Shown piece after piece: positions 33,633-42,098 of a stretch of DNA of 43,895 bases. The translations under genes and the position numbers were made by a program. The stretch comes from an uncultured Lachnospiraceae bacterium. Its GTDB lineage: Bacteria > Bacillota > Clostridia > Lachnospirales > Lachnospiraceae. The notes under the pieces were generated by a model. It ran no database searches, was not told where the DNA came from, and saw only the letters and a program-made list of their open reading frames with translations. Numbering within the stretch: position 1 is the stretch's first letter; each line of letters opens with the position of its first letter. The DNA is taken from contig CANOKL010000036.1 in the NCBI GenBank assembly GCA_947566645.1, positions 1 through 43,895 on the forward strand, in the 5' to 3' direction.

Positions 33633-33661
33633 TCCATTAATAATACGAAATTATTAATGGA
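33633..33661. promoter_or_regulatory. 12-bp inverted repeat, candidate operator upstream of tal-tkt
   Basis: TCCATTAATAAT and ATTATTAATGGA are perfect inverted arms with a 5-nt spacer, about 28 bp upstream of the tal -35. The stretch between lacI and tal holds no gene. Use as an operator is inference. Confidence 0.45.
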
Positions 33662-33689
33662 TAAAATTATTAATAAGAATTTGTGCCTA

Positions 33690-33719
33690 TTGACCAAAAT
33701 AAGGTTAATAGGCTATAAT
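33690..33719 (+). promoter_or_regulatory. promoter of the tal-tkt operon
   Basis: TTGACC (33690-33695), 18-bp spacer, TATAAT (33714-33719), 42 bp before the tal start. Confidence 0.75.
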
Positions 33720-33761
33720 TTTTTTATACGGAAAATATATTTTTAAGGAGGAAACAAGAGA

Positions 33762-34418
33762 ATGAAATTTTTCATTGACACAGCCAAAGTCGAGGACATT
33801 AAGAAGGCAAATGACATGGGGGTTATTTGCGGTGTGACAACAAATCCTTCCCTGATTGCAAAGGAAGGAAGGGTATTTGAAGAGGTGATCGCAGAGATCG
33901 CATCAATTGTGGACGGGCCCATCAGCGGAGAGGTAAAGGCGACGACGGTTGACGCGGAAGGCATGATTGCAGAGGGAAGAGAGATTGCAAAGATCCACCC
34001 CAATATGGTTGTAAAGATTCCGATGACTGCAGAGGGTCTTAAGGCATGCAAACAGCTTACAAAGGAAGGAATCAAGACAAATGTTACACTGATCTTCACA
34101 GCAAACCAGGCACTTCTTGCTGCAAGAGCAGGCGCTACTTATGTATCACCGTTCCTTGGACGTCTGGATGATATCTCTGTAAGGGGCGTAGATCTGATTG
34201 CGGAGATTGCAGACATTTTCCGGACTGCAGGGGATATTGATACACAGATTATCGCAGCAAGCGTAAGAAGTACCATCCATGTAACAGACTGCGCGCTGGC
34301 AGGAGCAGATATTGCAACAGTACCATATAAAGTAATTGAGCAGATGACACATCACCCGCTGACAGACGCAGGAATTGCGAAGTTCCAGGCAGACTACAAG
34401 GCTGTATTTGGGGAATAG
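33762..34418 (+). CDS. transaldolase, small TalC/fructose-6-phosphate aldolase type
   Basis: 218 aa, a compact TIM barrel: [31 protein letters not shown], the Schiff-base lysine K85 in NMVVKIPMT, and [12 protein letters not shown]. It exchanges three-carbon units in the non-oxidative pentose phosphate pathway. TAAGGAGG precedes the start. It is followed after 12 nt by the transketolase genes. Confidence 0.95.
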   Translation: MKFFIDTAKVEDIKKANDMGVICGVTTNPSLIAKEGRVFEEVIAEIASIVDGPISGEVKATTVDAEGMIAEGREIAKIHPNMVVKIPMTAEGLKACKQLTKEGIKTNVTLIFTANQALLAARAGATYVSPFLGRLDDISVRGVDLIAEIADIFRTAGDIDTQIIAASVRSTIHVTDCALAGADIATVPYKVIEQMTHHPLTDAGIAKFQADYKAVFGE

Positions 34419-34430
34419 GAGGCATTTTTC

Positions 34431-35267
34431 ATGAATAAATTAGAGCTTATGAAGACTGCGAACGAGGTAAGGAAGGGAATCATTACCGCAGTTCACAGTG
34501 CAAAATGCGGACATCCGGGCGGCTCCCTCTCCGCAGCGGATATTTATACGTATCTGTTTTTTGAGGAAATGAATGTTGATCCGGCAGATCCGAAGAAGGC
34601 AGACCGCGACCGTTTCGTATTATCAAAGGGACACACCGCGCCAGGATACTATTCTACTCTGGCAAACAGGGGATTCTTCCCGGTGGAGGATCTTACAACA
34701 CTGCGTAAGACAGGTTCCTATCTCCAGGGACATCCGGATATGAAACACATTCCGGGCGTTGATATGTCAAGCGGCTCACTGGGACAGGGAATCTCAGCGG
34801 CAGTCGGCATGGCTATTTCCGCGAAAATATCAGGAGATTCCTACAGGGTATACACACTCCTTGGTGACGGTGAGATCCAGGAAGGGCAGGTGTGGGAGGC
34901 TTCCATGCTTGCGGCACACAGAAAACTGGACAATCTGGTTGTGATCGTGGACAATAATAACCTTCAGATTGACGGACCGATTACAGAGGTTAACTCTCCA
35001 TACCCGATTGACAAGAAGTTTGAGGCATTTAACTTCCATGTAATCAATATTGACGGACATGACTTTGATGCAATTGATGCTGCGTTTAAAGAAGCAAGAG
35101 AGACGAAGGGACAGCCCACGGCAATCATTGCAAAAACAATTAAGGGCAAGGACGTTTCCTTTATGGAAAACCAGGCAGCATGGCACGGCGCAGCTCCGAA
35201 TGACGAGCAGTATGCGGTTGCTATGGCAGATTTAGAGAAGGTAGGTGAAGCATTATGTCAGAAGTAA
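34431..35267 (+). CDS. transketolase, N-terminal subunit
   Basis: 278 aa, carrying the thiamine-diphosphate-binding half: HSAKCGHPGGSLSAADIY, LSKGHTAPGYYSTLA, and GDGEIQEGQVWEA with NNNLQIDG for the cofactor and Mg. The other half is the next gene, which overlaps by 13 bp. Together they form a split transketolase as in many Clostridia and archaea. Confidence 0.95.
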   Translation: MNKLELMKTANEVRKGIITAVHSAKCGHPGGSLSAADIYTYLFFEEMNVDPADPKKADRDRFVLSKGHTAPGYYSTLANRGFFPVEDLTTLRKTGSYLQGHPDMKHIPGVDMSSGSLGQGISAAVGMAISAKISGDSYRVYTLLGDGEIQEGQVWEASMLAAHRKLDNLVVIVDNNNLQIDGPITEVNSPYPIDKKFEAFNFHVINIDGHDFDAIDAAFKEARETKGQPTAIIAKTIKGKDVSFMENQAAWHGAAPNDEQYAVAMADLEKVGEALCQK

Positions 35268-36193
35268 AGAAAATTGCAACAAGAGAAAGCTACGGTAATG
35301 CTTTGGCAGAATTAGGAAAAGAGCATGAGGATGTAATCGTATTAGATGCCGACCTTGCGGCAGCGACTAAAACGGGAGTATTTAAGAAGGCGTTTCCAGA
35401 GCGCCATATTGACTGCGGAATCGCTGAGTGTAACATGATCAGCGTGGCAGCAGGCATTGCAACAACCGGAAAGGTTCCCTTTGCAAGTTCATTTGCCATG
35501 TTCGCAGCAGGAAGGGCGTTCGAGCAGGTCCGCAACTCCATAGGATATCCGAAGCTGAACGTGAAAATCGGTGCAACCCATGCCGGAATCTCGGTAGGAG
35601 AAGACGGTGCGACCCACCAGTGCAACGAGGACATCGCCCTCATGAGAACCATTCCGGGAATGGTAGTCATTAATCCGGCAGATGATGTAGAAGCAAAGGC
35701 AGCAGTAAAAGCAGCCTACGAGCATGTAGGCCCGGTATATCTTCGCTTCGGAAGACTGGCAGTTCCAGTAATCAATGATAATGAAGATTATAAATTCGAG
35801 ATCGGAAAGGCAGTCACACTCAGAGAAGGAACAGACGTGACGATCATCGCCACAGGCCTTCCGGTATCCGAGGCGCTCGGCGCAGCAGAAAAGCTGGCAG
35901 CAGATGGAATCAGCGCGGAAGTAATCAACATCCATACCATCAAACCACTGGACGAAGAAGCAGTCATAAAGGCAGCAGCAAAGACCGGCAAGATCGTAAC
36001 AGTGGAGGAACACTCCATAATCGGCGGACTTGGCAGCGCAGTGTGCGATGTCGTGGCACAGAAGGCTCCGGCAAAGGTTCTGAAGATCGGAATCAACGAT
36101 GTATACGGCGAATCCGGACCGGCAAAGGAACTTGTAAAGAAATACGGACTGGATGCAGACAGCATCTATGAGAAAGTGAAAGCGTTCGTGTAA
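35255..36193 (+). CDS. transketolase, C-terminal subunit
   Basis: 312 aa, pyrimidine-binding and C-terminal domains: DADLAAATKTGVFKKAFPER, DCGIAECNMISVAAGIA, GATHAGISVGEDGATHQCNE and VEEHSIIGGLGSAV. It is translationally coupled to the N-terminal subunit (13-bp overlap). A REP composite begins 11 nt after its stop. Confidence 0.95.
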   Translation: MSEVKKIATRESYGNALAELGKEHEDVIVLDADLAAATKTGVFKKAFPERHIDCGIAECNMISVAAGIATTGKVPFASSFAMFAAGRAFEQVRNSIGYPKLNVKIGATHAGISVGEDGATHQCNEDIALMRTIPGMVVINPADDVEAKAAVKAAYEHVGPVYLRFGRLAVPVINDNEDYKFEIGKAVTLREGTDVTIIATGLPVSEALGAAEKLAADGISAEVINIHTIKPLDEEAVIKAAAKTGKIVTVEEHSIIGGLGSAVCDVVAQKAPAKVLKIGINDVYGESGPAKELVKKYGLDADSIYEKVKAFV

Positions 36194-36203
36194 AAAAGCC
36201 AAA

Positions 36204-36303
36204 TTGGGGACGGGGTATTTTCAAAAATACCCCGTCCCCAACCCAAAAAGGGACAGGTCATTTTTAATTTGGGACGGGGTAATTTTAAAATTGCCCCGTC
36301 CCC
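36204..36303. repeat. REP composite 10 (palindrome-linker-palindrome)
   Basis: Palindrome 36204-36241 (one central mismatch), linker with AAAAAGGGACAGGTCATTTT, and palindrome 36271-36302 containing a T-G pair next to the GGGG/CCCC arms. The asnB stop (36285-36287, minus strand) is at its second centre. Confidence 0.93.
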
Positions 36304-38153
36304 GACTGTTCCCCGAAGAATCTCTGATACCATACCAGGAAGATATACACCGCCCAGATCTTCCTGCTGTTATCTGTTTTCTCGTTTTTGTTTCTGCAGT
36401 TCTTATGGTCATCCAGCATTTTTACGAGAAGTTTTGTGTTGAAGAAGCGTTTTGCGTCATCGGACAGGAACATCTCCTTTACGATGCTGTAATATTTATC
36501 CTCCCTGAGCCACACGCGGATCGGGATTGGGAAGCCGAGCTTTTTCTTCTTTGCGGTCTTGCTGCGGATGACTCTTTCGGCTGCGCCCCGCAGTGCAACT
36601 TTGGTCTTTGGCGCGCGTACTTTGTAGGAGAGCGGCAGCGTCTCGGCAAGCTTCATGACCTCCCTGTCGAGGAATGGCACGCGGACTTCGATGGAGTTGG
36701 CCATGCCCATCTTGTCCCCTTTCATGAGAATGTCATGGACAAGCCAGAGGTGAAGGTCTACATACTGCATCTTTGTTACCGGATCCTTTCCCTGCACCCG
36801 GTCGTACAGAGGCTTTGTGATTTTCTGGATTTGTGGCCTGCATCCGTTTTTGAGAAGCTTGTTCGCCTCGCGTTCCGTGAAAATGTTGGTGGCGTTGGCG
36901 AAATATCTTTCTTCAAGGGTCTTCCCGTGCCTCATGAGGAAGCCGCGCCCTTTCATGCCTCTTGGCAGGCAGTATTCGGCGAATTTTCCGAGAAGACGGC
37001 GTACAGGCATGGGGATCTTGTTGAATCCGGTGTGCTCCATGGGCTCGCAGTAGATATTGTACCCGCCGAACAGTTCGTCTGACCCTTCGCCGGAGAGGAC
37101 TACCTTCACATCCTTTGCAGCTTCGCGGCTTAGGAAATACAGGGCGATTGCGGCGGGGTCTGCTACGGGTTCGTCCATATAGTACTGGATATCTGACAGA
37201 TTGTCCCAGTACTCTTCGGGTGTGATAACCTTCGCCGTATTCTTCATATGAATACTTGCCGCGAATTCCTTTGCATCCTGAATCTCACTGTATTTCCCCT
37301 CGTCAAAGCCCACAGTATAGGTCCGGTCTACCTGTCCGAGCCAGGTCAGATAGCTGGAATCCACGCCGCTTGACAGATAGGAAGCAACCTCCACGTCGCT
37401 GATCTTGTGCTTCTCCACGGAATCCTTCATGACGGCCTCTACATCATCTACGACCTCTTTGAAGGATTTTTTGCAATCTCCTGTGAAATGGGGCTCAAAG
37501 TAGCGTGTGATTTTTATTTTTCCTTCTTTATACTGGAGGAAATGTCCTGGCTGCAGACAGAATACGCCCTTGAAAAATGTCTCATTGGTCGGAACGAACT
37601 GGAAGGAAAGGTAATTCCCGAGCGCGCCCTCATTGAACACTTTGTCAAACTTTGGATGCACAAGGAAGGACTTGATCTCAGAACCGAAGAAAAGAGTCCC
37701 GTTCATCTGCGCGTAGTAAAGGGGTTTGATGCCGAACATGTCCCTGGCGGCAAAGAGTTTCTTATTCTTAATATCCCAGATGACGAATGCGTACATACCC
37801 CGCAGGCGGCTAAGGAGACGGGAACCCCACTCCTCGTATCCGTGGAGCAGAGTCTCGGAGTCCGTGTTGGAGGAGAACCTGTGCCCTGCGGCAAGAAGCT
37901 CTGCTCTGAGTTCTTGATAATTATAGATCTCTCCGTTGAAAACAAGAGCCATGCTCCGGTCCTCATTATATAGAGGCTGGTCACCCTCCGCAGAAAGGTC
38001 TATAATACTTAAACGCCGGAACCCGAGCGCAGCGTCCTCGTCTATATATCTGCCCTCGCTGTCAGGCCCCCGGTGAATGATCGTATTCATCATATTCACC
38101 AGAACCTCCTCGCGGTTTTCGAGTTTGCCAACAAAACCAGTAAATCCACACAT
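36285..38153 (-). CDS. asnB: asparagine synthetase (glutamine-hydrolysing) with REP-encoded C-terminus
   Basis: 622 aa. The glutaminase domain starts with the catalytic Cys2 (MCGFTGFVGK), followed by FNGEIYNYQELR. The synthetase domain has the PP-loop SSGVDSSYLT and VVLSGEGSDELFGGYN, and VPFLDREVM. AAGGAG lies 8 nt before the ATG. The last residues SGTGQF and the stop come from REP palindrome 10b. The preceding FLVWYQRFFG is still family-like (a C-terminal FxxWxxxF element), so function is probably kept. Confidence 0.95.
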   Translation of the reverse strand: MCGFTGFVGKLENREEVLVNMMNTIIHRGPDSEGRYIDEDAALGFRRLSIIDLSAEGDQPLYNEDRSMALVFNGEIYNYQELRAELLAAGHRFSSNTDSETLLHGYEEWGSRLLSRLRGMYAFVIWDIKNKKLFAARDMFGIKPLYYAQMNGTLFFGSEIKSFLVHPKFDKVFNEGALGNYLSFQFVPTNETFFKGVFCLQPGHFLQYKEGKIKITRYFEPHFTGDCKKSFKEVVDDVEAVMKDSVEKHKISDVEVASYLSSGVDSSYLTWLGQVDRTYTVGFDEGKYSEIQDAKEFAASIHMKNTAKVITPEEYWDNLSDIQYYMDEPVADPAAIALYFLSREAAKDVKVVLSGEGSDELFGGYNIYCEPMEHTGFNKIPMPVRRLLGKFAEYCLPRGMKGRGFLMRHGKTLEERYFANATNIFTEREANKLLKNGCRPQIQKITKPLYDRVQGKDPVTKMQYVDLHLWLVHDILMKGDKMGMANSIEVRVPFLDREVMKLAETLPLSYKVRAPKTKVALRGAAERVIRSKTAKKKKLGFPIPIRVWLREDKYYSIVKEMFLSDDAKRFFNTKLLVKMLDDHKNCRNKNEKTDNSRKIWAVYIFLVWYQRFFGEQSGTGQF

Positions 38154-38249
38154 AAAATTCCATCTCCTTATTTTAATACGGTTGCGTCAAAATATTTTTT
38201 ATGATAACATCAACCTTAATGTATTTTGCTATAGTATTGCCCCTGCTAT

Positions 38250-38420
38250 TCGGATAGCCGAAAAAAATAATGCCCACCCTGTCAAGGCCAGGATGAGCGT
38301 CTCTCGCTGAGAGGTAGCAACCCGCTTGGAAGACTCCGCCTTTGGAGTGGGGCTTCATGAAAGGCGTCTGCTGCAGTGCCTGATGGCAGGCTGCCTTTTC
38401 TTTAGTTAAAAGGATAGCAC
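38250..38420. other. structured non-coding stretch, unassigned
   Basis: Several small hairpins lie in a row: CTCTCGCTGAGAG (38300-38312 region), ACTCCGCCTTTGGAGT (38334-38349 region), and a GGC-rich stem before CTTTT near 38400. The minus-strand text CATGAAGCC resembles the toxin leader downstream (38760 region), so it could be a decayed second copy of that module or a leader RNA of asnB. A minus-strand ORF of 88 codons exists but has no convincing RBS. Confidence 0.3.
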
Positions 38421-38464
38421 AAACTGCTGGAAAGTTCAAGGAGTTAGTCCGAGAATAGTAACTC

Positions 38465-38493
38465 TTGAATTATCCTCATGGATATGCTATATT
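38465..38493 (+). promoter_or_regulatory. promoter of the putative antitoxin RNA
   Basis: TTGAAT (38465-38470), 17-bp spacer, TATATT (38488-38493). No ORF with an SD follows. Confidence 0.6.
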
Positions 38494-38499
38494 ATAGGC

Positions 38500-38602
38500 A
38501 GAGGGAAAGCCATACAAGCGGCTCTACCCCTCGGTGTTGACTTAAACCCTCCGAAAAGGGTCAGCCGTCACTATTGGCAGTAGTGGCGGCTATTTCTTTC
38601 TT
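38500..38602 (+). ncRNA. putative antisense antitoxin RNA of a type I TA module
   Basis: The transcript would start near 38500 and end at a strong hairpin at 38563-38591 (AGCCGTCACTA pairs with TAGTGGCGGCT, with G-U), followed by ATTTCTTTCTT. It is convergent with and overlaps the 3' end of the small membrane peptide gene (stop at 38590), the arrangement of 3'-overlapping type I systems such as txpA/ratA and bsrG/SR4. Confidence 0.5.
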
Positions 38603-38688
38603 CCCCTAAAGATTGTATAGCACAATCCGATAAGGGCGCAAATGAAGATACAGAACTGGAATAAATCAGTATATGTAACATAATTCAT
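38590..38688 (-). CDS. putative holin-like type I toxin peptide, 32 aa
   Basis: The peptide starts MNYVTYTDLFQFCIFICALI, then GLCYTIFRGRKK: short polar N-terminus, one membrane helix of about 20 residues, and a basic end. This fits the putative holin-like toxin family. The start at 38688 has an excellent AAGGAGGGTGAT site; the longer frame to 38790 runs through the structured leader and is not supported. It is too short for most gene callers. Membrane toxicity is inferred from the family. Confidence 0.6.
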   Translation of the reverse strand: MNYVTYTDLFQFCIFICALIGLCYTIFRGRKK

Positions 38689-38695
38689 TTTATCA

Positions 38696-38751
38696 CCCTC
38701 CTTTCTTACGTCCGGAGGGCTGCTTAGAACCCTCCAGACTATACTGGAGGG
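38696..38751 (-). promoter_or_regulatory. toxin mRNA leader with SD-sequestering hairpins
   Basis: On the minus strand, CCCTCC (38714-38719) can pair with GGAGGG of the SD (38696-38701). Just upstream, CCCTCCAG and CTGGAGGG (38730-38751) form a second hairpin. The two CCCTCC/GGAGGG pairs could exchange partners. This is structure by inspection only. Confidence 0.5.
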
Positions 38752-38788
38752 ATAAAGCCGCCTGGCTTCATGGTCTTTCCCTGCTGAC

Positions 38789-38818
38789 AATATATCACAT
38801 TATCTCCCTATATGGCAA
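38789..38818 (-). promoter_or_regulatory. candidate promoter of the toxin mRNA
   Basis: On the minus strand, TTGCCA (38813-38818), 18-bp spacer, TATATT (38789-38794), giving a leader of about 90 nt. Confidence 0.5.
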
Positions 38819-38958
38819 GCGGTTACATAGCACTTGATAATTTTCTGAATATCATGGATAATAAAAGAGAAGAAACTAAGCTCAGCGAACTGGAAGCGTG
38901 GCTGTATTTTATCGGATCAGACAAGGTATAGCAAATCATAATGACATCGGAGGATAAC

Positions 38959-39456
38959 ATGATATATCAATTAAGGACAAAAGCAGCAAAGAGATTAAAA
39001 GCCATCCGCCAGGGATGGAAGGAAGATTTTTACAGGGAGATCAGGGATATTGCAGAGCACCCGGTGGTACTCCGGATGAAGAGATACCCCCATCACGGCA
39101 GCACGAACTGCTATCAGCACTGCATCAACGTAGCATACTATAATTACCAGTGGTGCCGGTTTTTCCATCTTGACGCGCGGTCCGCGGCGAGGGCGGGTAT
39201 GCTGCACGATTTATTTCTGTACGACTGGCACACTCATGCGAGAAAGACAGGAGACCATTTTCATGGGATGACCCATCCGGGGTGCGCCTGCAGGAACGCG
39301 AAGAAGCTGTTCAGGCTGAACCGTGTGGAGGAGGACGTGATCCTGCATCACATGTGGCCGGTAACACTTCTGTCGCTGCCAAGGACAAGAGAGGGATGGA
39401 TTACGACTATAACAGACAAGTATTGCGGAGCCTGTGAAACAAGCCGTCGAAAATAA
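38959..39456 (+). CDS. HD-domain phosphohydrolase-like protein
   Basis: 165 aa from ATG 38959, which has GGAGG 5 nt upstream (an ATG at 38941 lies before the SD). The HD-fold residues are visible: H in NCYQHCINVAYYNYQWCRFF, HD in GMLHDLFLYDW, and later H residues in HFHGMTHPGCACRNAKK and EDVILHHMWP. The domain type acts on nucleotides or phosphoesters; the substrate is unknown. It is probably monocistronic. Confidence 0.82.
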   Translation: MIYQLRTKAAKRLKAIRQGWKEDFYREIRDIAEHPVVLRMKRYPHHGSTNCYQHCINVAYYNYQWCRFFHLDARSAARAGMLHDLFLYDWHTHARKTGDHFHGMTHPGCACRNAKKLFRLNRVEEDVILHHMWPVTLLSLPRTREGWITTITDKYCGACETSRRK

Positions 39457-39559
39457 CAGGAAGATGCCGGAAATTTCCTGTCTTAGCCCTCACCGATTGC
39501 TAAAATACGCATAAATCATATGCTATCATAAGCAAAAATATGCAAGGTGAGGTGAGTAT

Positions 39560-40681
39560 ATGGAAAGACAATTTCCAAAAAATGTAAGACAAGTGGGAAA
39601 TGTAAGTGATGAACCTAAGATATATGTAGAGGACTATGTAGATACCTATCTGAGCCAGATACGCATGAAAGCAGTAGACGCGCCCGTAGCAGCGGCGCTT
39701 ACTGGCGAGGTAGCCGAGCACGATGGACAGGCCGTTGTTTACATATCCGGGGCAATGCAGATAAAGGATATAGAATTAGAAGGAACAGAGGTACTGATCA
39801 GTGACAGTGCAAAGGAGAACATGGAGGATATACGCAAGCAGTATTTTCCGTCCCAGGACATCGTAGGATGGTGCCTTGTGGAGACAGGACACCCCATGAA
39901 CCTGCATCAGGGGATTAACAAGCTGCACGGGAAGATGTTTGCAAAAGAGAACAGCGTATTTATATGGAAGGATTCCGTCGAAAATGACGAGATGTTCTAT
40001 GCATATAAATACGGAGAGCTTATGCAGATGGGAGGACATTATATCTATTATGAAAAAAATCCTGCCATGCAGAGCTATATGATTAATACACGCCGACAGA
40101 ATGGCGTTACACCCAGTGAAATGGTTGAGGATCGAGCTGCAAAGAATTTTCGTAGTACAATAAGGGAAAAATCCACCTACAGGGAACCGCACCAGAGTTC
40201 CAGGGTGCTCTACGTGACAAGCGTACTCCTGGTGATCATTGTACTCGTGATCGGTGTCTCAGCCATGAGCAGTTATGATAAGATGGAATCCGTGCAGAGC
40301 TCCTTAGAATCCCTGTCCCGGTCAGTGAACCAGCCAGAGAAGGAGGAGACACTTGCAAAAGACGAGGTAGATCTTGACGCCGGTGCTCTCTCTGATGCGG
40401 AAAATGTGAAGGAAGATGTAAAGGAAAATACAGAAGGCAGCACAGAAGACGCAGAAAATGCGGAGGATACAAAGGCTTCAGCGGACAATAGTCCGGAAGC
40501 CTTTGCTGCGTTAGAGCAGCTTGGAGAGGCAGATTTTTACATTGTCAAAAAGGGTGACACCCTGGATACGATCAGTATAGATGTATACGGAGACAGGGAT
40601 CATGTAGAGGCGATCTGTAAAATGAACGGATTGTCTAACGGGAATCTTATCTATATCGGTCAAAAATTATTGTTACCTTAA
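39560..40681 (+). CDS. membrane-anchored LysM protein with a degenerate MPN/JAB-like N-domain
   Basis: 373 aa. Residues 20-175 form a globular cytoplasmic domain (YVEDYVDTYLSQIRMK, ALTGEVAEHD, IVGWCLVETGHPMNLHQG) whose strand order recalls JAB/MPN domains, but the metal motif HxHx7SxxD is not kept. A transmembrane helix at about 216-236 follows, then an acidic Ser/Glu-rich linker (258-312) and a C-terminal LysM domain (326-372: YIVKKGDTLDTISIDVYG ... NLIYIGQKLLLP). LysM would bind peptidoglycan outside. It heads a cluster with the DUF5711-like and CvpA genes. Confidence 0.75.
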   Translation: MERQFPKNVRQVGNVSDEPKIYVEDYVDTYLSQIRMKAVDAPVAAALTGEVAEHDGQAVVYISGAMQIKDIELEGTEVLISDSAKENMEDIRKQYFPSQDIVGWCLVETGHPMNLHQGINKLHGKMFAKENSVFIWKDSVENDEMFYAYKYGELMQMGGHYIYYEKNPAMQSYMINTRRQNGVTPSEMVEDRAAKNFRSTIREKSTYREPHQSSRVLYVTSVLLVIIVLVIGVSAMSSYDKMESVQSSLESLSRSVNQPEKEETLAKDEVDLDAGALSDAENVKEDVKENTEGSTEDAENAEDTKASADNSPEAFAALEQLGEADFYIVKKGDTLDTISIDVYGDRDHVEAICKMNGLSNGNLIYIGQKLLLP

Positions 40682-40811
40682 TAGAAGATGTGTTACAATA
40701 ACTATAATTGTGAGTGGAAACGATACTCAGAGTAATCTGTGCTTTTTATAAAAGCGCGCAGGACATGCCCTCACAGTCTTAGGAAGTTAATAGAACAAAG
40801 GAGAAGCGGCT

Positions 40812-42089
40812 TTGAAAAGAAACAGAGGAGACCGCCCCAGGCGGCGGAGGAATGCGAACCTCCATGTCGTGAGGGATCCGGAAGAACAGACAGACAGGCT
40901 GATCGAGCAGATCGTAGCAGAACTAAATGACGAGGAGGTTTCCAGAAGAGAGATCGAAGAACAGTCAAGAAGGCATAAAAAACGGGCCAGATCAAGAAGA
41001 GTCATTATAGCAGTTACCGCCCTGGCTGTAGTTGCCGTTGCATTTCTTTTTGTAAATCTTCAGACATACACCGCTGTGCGTGTATCGGATACTTATGGAA
41101 ATGGCAGAATATCCGGAGGAAACTACAGACAATTCTCAGAAGGTGTGCTAAAATACAGCAGAGACGGAATTTCTTATCTGAATCAGAGAGGAGAGGAGCA
41201 GTGGAACCAGCCTTATCAGATTAAAAATCCGTTTATAGAGGGTAACGAGACCTCGGCAGCAGTTGCCGATAAAGGAGGCAATGATATTTACGTTTTCCAG
41301 AAGGACGGCATCAGGGGAGAGATCCACACAACGCTTCCCATTCAGAGGATTTCGGTTTCGGAACAGGGAATCGTATGTGCGGTATTGAAAAACGAATCTG
41401 CTCCTTCCATTATCTGCTATGATACAGCGGGCAATATACTGGTGGAGCACAAAGCTTCCCAGGGAGGGACCGGCTATCCTGTGGATGCGTCTATTTCCCC
41501 GGACGGGCAGGTTATGCAGGTGATCTATCTATATGTGAATGGAGGGAAAATCACATCAAGGGTCGGCTTCTATAATTTTGGCGAGGCTGGTAATGAGAAG
41601 ACTGACCGGCAGGTTCTTGACAAGGAGTACGGGGGAACGATTCTTGCAGAAGGATTTTTTATGTCCCAGAATATCTCGGCGGTGGTAGGTGATAACTGTC
41701 TGGTTCTCTATGAAGGAAAGGAGCTGCCAGAAGAGACGGTATCCGTGAAGATAGACAAGGAGATTAAGAGTGTCTTCCACAGCAGCCGGTATATCGGGAT
41801 GGTGCTTAGCAACCGCGGAAAGGGCGGCTATGAGCTCCGCCTCTATAACAAATCCGGAAAGCAGGTGCTGTCAAAAGACTTTGTGGGTGAATACAGCAAT
41901 GTTAAGATCTGCGGGGAACAGGTGATCCTGTACGATGGAAGACGATGCAGTATATTTATGAGAAATGGAATCGAAAAATTCCAGGGTGAGACAAATAACC
42001 AGATACTGGAGATCTTTCCGATATCAGGCGTGAATAAATACATAATGATAAATGCAAACGGGGTGGAGCATATCCGGCTTGTGAAATAA
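40812..42089 (+). CDS. DUF5711-like membrane-anchored beta-propeller-type protein
   Basis: 425 aa with a TTG start after AAAGGAGAAG. The N-terminus is strongly basic (DRPRRRRNANLHVV), one transmembrane helix lies at about 64-82, and the long extracytoplasmic part is all-beta with WD/PQQ-like blades (DGISYLNQRGEEQW, DIYVFQKDGIRGE, IICYDTAGNILVEH, ELRLYNKSGKQVLS). This matches the DUF5711 family of Lachnospiraceae from memory. Function is unknown. It is spaced 9 nt from the CvpA gene. Confidence 0.7.
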   Translation: MKRNRGDRPRRRRNANLHVVRDPEEQTDRLIEQIVAELNDEEVSRREIEEQSRRHKKRARSRRVIIAVTALAVVAVAFLFVNLQTYTAVRVSDTYGNGRISGGNYRQFSEGVLKYSRDGISYLNQRGEEQWNQPYQIKNPFIEGNETSAAVADKGGNDIYVFQKDGIRGEIHTTLPIQRISVSEQGIVCAVLKNESAPSIICYDTAGNILVEHKASQGGTGYPVDASISPDGQVMQVIYLYVNGGKITSRVGFYNFGEAGNEKTDRQVLDKEYGGTILAEGFFMSQNISAVVGDNCLVLYEGKELPEETVSVKIDKEIKSVFHSSRYIGMVLSNRGKGGYELRLYNKSGKQVLSKDFVGEYSNVKICGEQVILYDGRRCSIFMRNGIEKFQGETNNQILEIFPISGVNKYIMINANGVEHIRLVK

Positions 42090-42098
42090 GGAGAAGAT

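Noticed and set aside
36204..37082. 292-codon plus-strand frame beginning in REP 10
   Set aside because: Antisense to asnB, and its N-terminus is the repeat translation. No independent support.
38173..38439. 88-codon minus-strand frame upstream of asnB
   Set aside because: No convincing SD, and it runs through strongly structured sequence; better explained as non-coding.
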